Of a stretch of 64,000 nt of DNA, positions 56,701 through 64,000 are shown piece by piece. The stretch's first letter is position 1. Each line of letters opens with the position of its first letter. This DNA comes from Gymnogyps californianus (Eukaryota > Chordata > Aves > Accipitriformes > Cathartidae): assembly GCF_018139145.2 (NCBI RefSeq), contig NC_059471.1, positions 214,849,494-214,913,493 of the forward strand. Direction: 5' to 3'. Below the pieces are notes generated by a model. That model was not told where the DNA came from. It was given only the letters and a program-made list of their open reading frames with translations, and made no database searches. A program made the position numbers and the translations under genes.

Positions 56701-59640
56701 CGTCCCTCACAGGTATTTCAATTACAAGAATGAATAAATGAGGAGCGAAGTGCGAACTGTACCCATACCATCGGGATATCGCCGCTCCCTCTCCTCATCT
56801 CACCCTCTCCCTCATCCTGCCCGAGCCCTGCTGCCCGGGGGCACCGCGATGAGCTCCCACATCAGCCCCTGTAACCCATCGGGGTGTTTCTGCCACGGAA
56901 AAGAGCTTTTTCTCTCCTCTCCTCTTAATGAGATGGTTTTTCCTTCCTCATTTCTTGCCTTTCACCCCCCCTGCCCTTGCAATCTCACACTCCTTTTCCT
57001 CCTCAACAGCATCAACCCCGCTGCTGGCCAAAGAGGAACAGAAATCAGGCAAAATTGTTTCTTCACGATATTATTTCAAGCCAGGGTTTCCTGCACTGAT
57101 TCCGGAATGCTGCTCAGCACGGGACATGCAGTCCCCTACCCTGAAATCAGAAGAGAGCTCCCCATTGACACCTCTCGGGTCTGCAACTGGGAGGGCTGAA
57201 CCCTTTTCCAGGGTGCAGGGTCAGGGCAAAGCAGGGAACGTCGCATGCTCAGGCCTGCCCCTGAGCCGTCCCTTCCTTCACCCACTGGTGCAAACACCCG
57301 TTCCCCCGGCCGGGGACAAGCCGTCCGGTTTTTGAGACTATTGCACGCTGTAACTGGACCTGCTGTGCTCATGAAACGTCTTCCTTCCCCGATCGTAAGA
57401 AATTCAGCTAGTTGCTAACAACAGCCAAGCCTGAAATACCAGCGGAGCAAGCAGTCGGGGCTGCTGCACGCATGCCTTTGGGTGCAGCTTTTCTTAAAAA
57501 TAGCTGCAAGCAGAGAAGGGGAAAATTCAAAGGGGTTCAGTCTCTGACGTTGAGAAACAAGTGATGAGCCCGAGAGCGGGAAACCCCTGCAGAGGCACAA
57601 GGCATTGCTCATCCCTGCTGTATCAGCCCCAGTCAAACACTGTGCCGGGAGCTGATCTTGCCTTTCCTGGCAGCCAAGAGGCAGGAAAAGCCACGAAGGG
57701 GTTGCAGAAATGCACAGGGCCGCTGTTCCCAACACTCAAACGACAAGCAGCAAAAATCAGCTCTTGTCCACGGGACCTCGCTTGCAACGATGGGTACTAC
57801 CCCAGCAGTAAAAAAAAAAAAATCATGTCAGTCTCCACCGGCAAAAAAGGGGCTCCCTATAGTTTTCTTTAAGTGCTTTTTCAGCCGTATTCATCCGATT
57901 CAAGCTTGGGGACCTGCTTGCTTTTGCTCAGCCCTCTGCTCTGAGCAACCCATCGTGCTGTCGCCGTCGCACTCGGTGCAACGCAGAAACTATTTCAGGG
58001 ACGGTAAATTCTGCCTGAAGTCAACCCTCTGTCGTGCTATGCCGTCAGCCTTGCTAAAAGCAATTTATTTTTTTTAATTCCTTTTCATTTAGGAGCCCTT
58101 CAAGCAGGAGGGTGAGGGTTCAAACCTAGTTTCTTTTGAGCTGCCAGATTTGTGCCCTAACTAGAGGCGTTCGGTTATAATCGGGTGAGTTAAAGGTAGA
58201 TAGGAAAAGAAATGGGAGAGTTGCAAACACATTGCCTGGCTCTGCTGAATACAGGGAAGAAGGAAGGATGAGAACCTCAATTTAATCTCAGTTCCTCAAA
58301 TTAGAAGCAAAATCACTCAAGGATCCCTCCATCGTCCCCAGAGAGAGGTGGGTACCCCTGGCCATGCTCAGGTGGAGAGTCCCCGGGAAGTTCCAGTAAA
58401 GGTCAAGGCCAGAGATGGGGAGGTGTAAGATGGGTGTCCAGTAGCCAGGATGGATGACCCCAAAGGAGCCTCCCAGACCAATGTCCTTATTTAAAATCCC
58501 AGGAAAGGAGTTTCATCTGTAATTTTTGAGAATTACATTCTGTAATTCTCAAAACAAACAAAAAAAAAATTTGGAAATAATGTTCTGAACCTGCAACACC
58601 CATTGGAGCGGGGACATTTCTCAATGCTGGCAAGTCTGATCAGAAACGGGTCCAGGAGGAATGAGCAATGTCCTGTGAAAGCTCCTGACCTTACAAGACT
58701 AGTGCAAAACAAAACTCACCCCGTAAACGGGTTAAATCATAGCAATAATTGACTCCATAGGTTGCAGAGACAAATAGGGGGTTTTAAAAGTGGTTAGAGG
58801 GTAATTAGATGGCAAAAGGTTGGGGATATTGCAGTCTCGGGAATCTGATACTGGTTCTCCTTGAAATGAAATCTAGCTCCAAAATTTCAGGCTTGGTCCC
58901 AACAGAAAGGGTCGAAGGGTACGGATCAGTCAGGGAGCCAAAATGCAGGTTTTGGCACTGTCCGTGACTCTGAGAAGCCAATGTTGACGTTAGCCTGACA
59001 GTGGGTTGTGCCTCCTACTCCCAGGTACTTTTAGTTAGACCGAAGGAACACCTCCCCATTTGCCCTGTGTTTTTAGGGTGTGAAATTCCCCACTGAAAGT
59101 CCTGGGATTGATTTAGGGTGTAAATCCACAAGGTGTCAAACTTGACTTTAGGTTACCTAAAGCAAGATGCCACAACCACCTGCGACAAGGCACCGATCCA
59201 GCACAAAAATCCTGCTGGTTTGAAAGAAAAGTGTGTTTACAGAGTTACTCTGTTCCAGCTACCAGATCAGATATTACCCGTCCTGCTGCTGCCAGTATAA
59301 ACCTGGCATATGTTACCATGGTGCCTTCTCCGGATAAATCAGGAGAAATACAGCCATGTGCTCACACCTGATCCAGACCTTATTTGTGCTGGAAAGCGAT
59401 GCAGCAAGGCGGACATCCAGCGGGAAGGAGTTAAAATCCCAGCCTTCCTCTGAGCACAGATTGTTAGAGGAGCCATTTCCATGGGGGTGCCCAGTGGTTG
59501 AAGTTGGCTGTGTTCACGAAGAGCTTAATTCCCAGTCCAGTGATGCATTTGAGACGCAGCTCTCCAGGTCTCCTGCCTGCAGGGCCTCGGTGATGGATAC
59601 CAAACCCCCAATGGATGAGTCTAGTCAACCCGTTTGAGAT
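53746..59640. other. Upstream intergenic DNA
   Basis: Downstream of the (ATT)n repeat the sequence is unique. About 54720-54960 is AT-balanced and complex and contains an ISRE-like motif and a repeated AACTCCTAAATA. No exon of an upstream neighbour was recognised. Confidence 0.6.
54741..54751 (+). promoter_or_regulatory. ISRE-like motif
   Basis: GAAAGCGAAAC fits the interferon-stimulated response element core GAAANNGAAAC. It lies about 2.86 kb upstream of the start codon. A single motif match; function unproven. Confidence 0.3.
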
Positions 59641-59654
59641 GGAAGATGGTCACC

Positions 59655-59930
59655 CTCCGGAAATCACAGCCTGTCATTATCCCATGGACTTCGCTATGAA
59701 CTATTTCCTAACGCCTTATTAACACCCACCTTTCATTAAGAGCCTGGATCCTTATCTCATCATTGCAGGTTATTAAATCAAACAATGGCAAAGGCTATGG
59801 CCGTTCATTCTGGGGCTGATTCACCTTATAATATAACAAGCCCAGGCCAATGACAACCTCAGCATTGCCATGGTGACCAAGAGGCTTCTAAAGAGTTGTA
59901 GGCAATGATGTCATGAGGCCAGATACCTGG
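59655..59930. promoter_or_regulatory. Candidate conserved element D with X-box and CCAAT motifs
   Basis: The stretch holds CCAAT (59847-59851), an RFX X-box-like near-palindrome TTGCCATGGTGACC (about 59865-59878) and a CRE-like TGATGTCA (about 59909), plus AT-rich homeodomain-type cores. Clustering of these three motif types within 70 bp is unusual. No reading frame is maintained. Confidence 0.35.
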
Positions 59931-62900
59931 GAGATGCTGGGGAATCTCTTCAAAGAAATGTGAGAAGCTACAATACAAAGCTCTCGGGAAGAAACCGTGG
60001 TGGTTTGTATTCCTGCTGATCAAGGAGGAGGTGCTTGTAGGCAGCAGCGTGCACCGGATTAATCATAGCCTAGGAAAAAGGGTATTTTTTTATCCCTGCT
60101 GTCAACACCCACTAATAACAGTTTAGCTCCTGATACAGGGGCTTTTGATCAAGGGGTGATAAACCGCCGTCCTACGAAGCAGCATCCCAGGAGGATCTGC
60201 ACGGCCTGGGATGCTCAGATGGAAATGTTCCCTGGGGGATGCTGAGCAGGGAGGAGGCGTCGCAGCCCCGCACGACTCCTGCTGTGTCTGCCTCCATCCG
60301 CAGCAAAGCTGTGGGTAGTATTTGGGAAGGACTTGTGTCGTTTTGAGTGTCTACAAGAAACTGGTCACCTTTGACCGCTTCTACCATCCGTGGTGAGAAA
60401 TGGGCACTCCCAGAGCAATTCACTTGCCCTGCTGTGGATATTGATTGTAAACCAGGATGAGATGTGTCCTGGAGGTGTTTGAGCACAGAGGGAGACCTCA
60501 GTGCTGTCTATGTCCAAAGCCATCGGACGCACATCTCGATGCACTCCAGCACAAGGTGACCCAAAACACAATTCCTTGTTCAATCCAGAGTCCCACGTAG
60601 GGAGGAAGAGTAAAGCTTTGATGAGGAGATGCATTTCGAAACCGCGTACGTGCTGAGGATCTTGCCACCCACACCCTTGTGAGCACGTCTGCCGTATCGA
60701 CAACCTGCTTGTCCCTGCTTCCTCGCAGGGCTGGGATGATACAGGCAATGGCAGGTGATGGTTGCCCAACAGTGTCCTACGCACCTCAACTCTGGCCAAG
60801 AAGAACCGCTTTCGGGACCAACACTACTCCTCGGGTTGAGCTGTTCCCTGGATCAGCCTCCCCAAGGGTTCACCTCTCCATTCAACTGATGGAAACCACA
60901 GGGCATCAAGAGGTGAGGTCTAAGTGTCCCACTTCTCCAGACTGTTGCCATGTGCTTTTAAACCTGAGACCTGCAGGGACTGCTTTTAGGAGGTCTGTGA
61001 AAGACAACTAAGAGAGAAAGCGTGTGGTCAGTAGGCTGAAATTCAGAATAGTAAGGTCCACAACTACACTGAAAAATGCCCAAGGACCAACCAATTGAAA
61101 AGCCATTACGAGATGGCAAAGATTTCTGAATTCTCTGCACCAAGAACAAAAATGATCAAGAGATGAAAGACTGACTGAGGCTCTGCCCTTCACACAGCAG
61201 ACATCTCAAGGAGGGGTTTTTTTTCAGCTGCAGGAGTCAGTTTGACTTTCCATATCTTTTGCTGGAGCTCTCTACAGTCAAAGCCTCCCCCAGGTAACCT
61301 TTCAGATCTCCAATTTCCTAACAATTCTCCTACCCAATTTTTGGAGCCAAATCACTGGAATCAGATCGCACAGATTGCTGGAATGCAGAAGTCAAATAAC
61401 CAGATTTTCTTATCAGGTTTTTCTTAAATTTTTTCTGCTTATAGGGCAAAGATTTTCATTTATCTAATTCCTAGCAGATGTTTTTAATTTGTGCATTTTG
61501 TTTAATAGTTTCCATGCCATGGAGACCTACCTGGCTGGGGAAAAAAAAAAGAGTAAAATTGTCCAAAAATATCTACAGAATTTGTTTCTTCTTTCCCCAA
61601 TATTTTCCAATCAGACATGAAAAATATTAACGGGAGATTTCTCTGGAATTTTGGGGCAAGCTGAAACAATATGGGGAGCTTGCTGCCAACATATTTTCTC
61701 AAAGGCATTTAAATTTTCCAGCCCGCAATGACAAACTGTTAACAGCTCCTTGGAAAAGAAAAAAAGAAAATTCAGCTGAATGTTTAGATTTCTATCCTGA
61801 AGTTTAACATATAGTAGCAAACCGGTGTTTGGGTACCTGGCAGTTTGGTAGGGATCATGAGGGAAGACGCTGTGCTTCATAGCACTAGGGAGTGCCTCGG
61901 TTTCCTCCCAAAACAACTGCTGTTACTTGAGCTGAGAGCCAGAGCCATGAGAGGATGGCACAGACGGAAGCACATGTTGGCCGTTGACCATGAGTTGTCC
62001 CCACCGAATACGACGGAAAAGGGGGAAAACCACTTCTACTGCGTCTGCTTCAGTATTTCTGGCAACACCACTCATCAGGGAATCACAGCACAAACTCTGC
62101 GCCCCAAATAAGGTTCAATTTTTTCTTCTCGCTCCTTGAAAACCAAGCAAAGGACTCCAGGAGACATGGGTTCACCCCACATGTTCATCCCGACCGTGCC
62201 CACGTGCTCCTCCGGCCCGTGCCGGAGGGTCCGTGCTTCTCCGCTGGCACCTCCCCGGGCTGACGCCTGCGGCGATGGCAAGGTCAGAGCGAGGGTTTCA
62301 CATTTCCCAGCCCGGGCTGTTTACCCGGCGCTCAGGCTGAATTAAAACAACTGCTAGAGAGTGGCCTGAGTCAACAAGAGATCTGACGGCCACCCGACTC
62401 CCGGGCAGGCTCTCCTGCCAACTTCCCAATAAAGAAAGAAAGCCGGGCTCGGGCTCAAGGCACAACTTTCCTTTGCTTTGTGTTGTGCATTTATGACCTG
62501 GGCTTGGATAGTCCCAGGCACCTAAATGATGGGTACCTCATTCCCACTGCTGGGTGAAGGTGCTCGTGGTGCCTCGTGGGTCAGATGGATGGTTGGGTCT
62601 CCCGACCTGTGCGTTGAGCCAACAGGAGCTACAGTCTGCACCCATCGGGGTGCCGAGACCCACGGAAGTTTGCATGGGCAGAGCCCAGAGCATTTCCCAA
62701 ACCTGCCAGCTATGCAAAAGCAGGATCTTTCTGCAGTTGTGGTTAATGGGGATCCCACCAGCATGGGTTTGGGGTGAAGGCAAAGGCGGCCAGAGGATCA
62801 CAGTGGCTGCAGTCCCCCAGATCTGCAGGACATGCTCTGAGCACGGACGTGTTGCGTGTCCCCTCCCTGTCCTGCCTTACACACAGATGCTCATTCCAGA

Positions 62901-64000
62901 CCTGACCAGCTGAATAGCCCTGAAAATCCATCTCACGCAGGGTCCAATCCAGCCCTCCACGCCGAGACAAGCATAGTTCCCTCGGACACGTGCAGGAGCA
63001 CACGCAACCGCCTCGATCCCTGGCAGCCCGTGCCGCTGCTGCCTTCGGATGCTACTCAAAAATCTGGTCCTTTTGCATTCAGACAGAGTCAGTCATCGAC
63101 GAAACGGGGTGACTAAGACTCGGCGCTGGCACACGCCAGCCTCATCCCACGTTGCCTTGTCTTGTCTTGTTTGCAGTTGGGCCGTTAGCTGCCAAGGCCA
63201 CCCAACCCCATCGCTGCAAGCCCAGCGTAGCAGGACATCCAAAGCCAAGCCAGAAAAGGCAACCTCAGGTTTTCTAAGATTCGGACTGGTAAAGCCATTC
63301 CCCAAAAAAGACCTCTTCCCACCTTCATGTCCTCCACCGAGAAGTTGCCCTAATTGCTGCCGTTACAACAGCCATAAACCGTTTAATGGTTTATTAAATT
63401 GCTCTCCCATTTACGGCGCCAATGTGTTTGACTCGGGTTAGTTTCTGAGCAGCTCAGCTGCACCCAAAAATTACGAAAAGAAAAAAAGGAGAGGGGAAAC
63501 ACAGCAGCAACCAGAGCTGATTTCATGTTTAAGAGAACCGAAGGCTTTGCTGACTGCATTCCCCCACGTACATGTTCTTCACAGCTGGTAGGAGGTGGAA
63601 ATCCATTCCCTGCCTTTGGCAAATCAACCTTGGAGAAACAAACACACACAAAAGTCACTGCTGGCAGGTGCCTCTTCTGTCTCGACTCATCCTGCTCAGG
63701 TCGGTTCAACAACACGGAGATTTCGGTGGCGAAGCCACTTCCGAGTCCATCTTCCCACCCCAAAGCCTCGTCCTCAGCTGTGAATGGGATCCAGCCCTCC
63801 AGCTGGGAAACAGACCCAGGCTGGAAAAAAAAAAACCCAGCTTTTTTTTTCTTTATTATTTTAATTTTTTTGCAAAGGGAGTGTTGTTTCGCAAGCACGG
63901 ACCCATCCCTGGAGCGCTGGTGTTGGCACAAAGCGGGGCAGCATCCCGCGGTGGAGGGGCTTCATCGGGCTGCCCAAGCCCAAATCACAGCCTCAGCTGT
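59931..64000. other. Upstream intergenic DNA, distal part
   Basis: Unique sequence with no recognised gene, RNA or repeat family; small simple repeats only (for example CTTGT units near 63155). In mammals the next upstream gene is RBM17; none of its exons was recognised. Confidence 0.6.

Overview
The window is vertebrate nuclear DNA, most likely from a bird. Its only recognisable protein-coding gene is a complete copy of PFKFB3 (6-phosphofructo-2-kinase/fructose-2,6-bisphosphatase, inducible/ubiquitous isozyme) on the minus strand. Bird (or at least sauropsid) origin is inferred from a CR1 retrotransposon 3' end at about 21.74-21.82 kb, the scarcity of other interspersed repeats and the compact introns. 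The species cannot be named from the sequence.

PFKFB3 runs right to left. A GC-rich, CpG-rich promoter region lies at about 51.5-53.6 kb. The start codon is at 51881 and 15 coding exons follow, all with GT-AG junctions and consistent phases. They encode 514 residues. The 3'UTR of about 3 kb ends near 29585, after an AATAAA on the minus strand. The isozyme is identified by its N-terminus (MPMELTQSRIQKIW), a KEN degron, and a C-terminal exon with the RRNS phosphorylation site and KKPR nuclear-localisation motif. A 23-nt alternative microexon lies in the last intron. Including it shifts the frame so the protein ends PLLGKACLT instead of NMSNSQKPS.

Layout: 1-29.58 kb, intergenic DNA 3' of the gene with no gene I can support, one CR1 remnant, simple repeats and a few stretches that look like conserved non-coding elements; 29.58-32.64 kb, 3'UTR rich in U-tracts with AU-rich and TA/CA repeats; 32.64-51.88 kb, coding exons and introns; 51.9-53.6 kb, 5'UTR, promoter and two CpG-rich blocks separated by an A-rich tandem-repeat block; 53.6-64 kb, upstream intergenic DNA with candidate regulatory elements.

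The most interesting regulatory signal is a pair of nearly identical tandem HIF-type sites (two ACGTG cores 9 bp apart). One lies about 1.36 kb upstream of the start codon on the minus strand, the other in intron 1 on the plus strand. PFKFB3 is a known hypoxia-induced glycolytic regulator, so these are plausible oxygen-response elements. I found no bacterial-type system, CRISPR array, tRNA, rRNA or intact mobile element, and no wholly new gene system.
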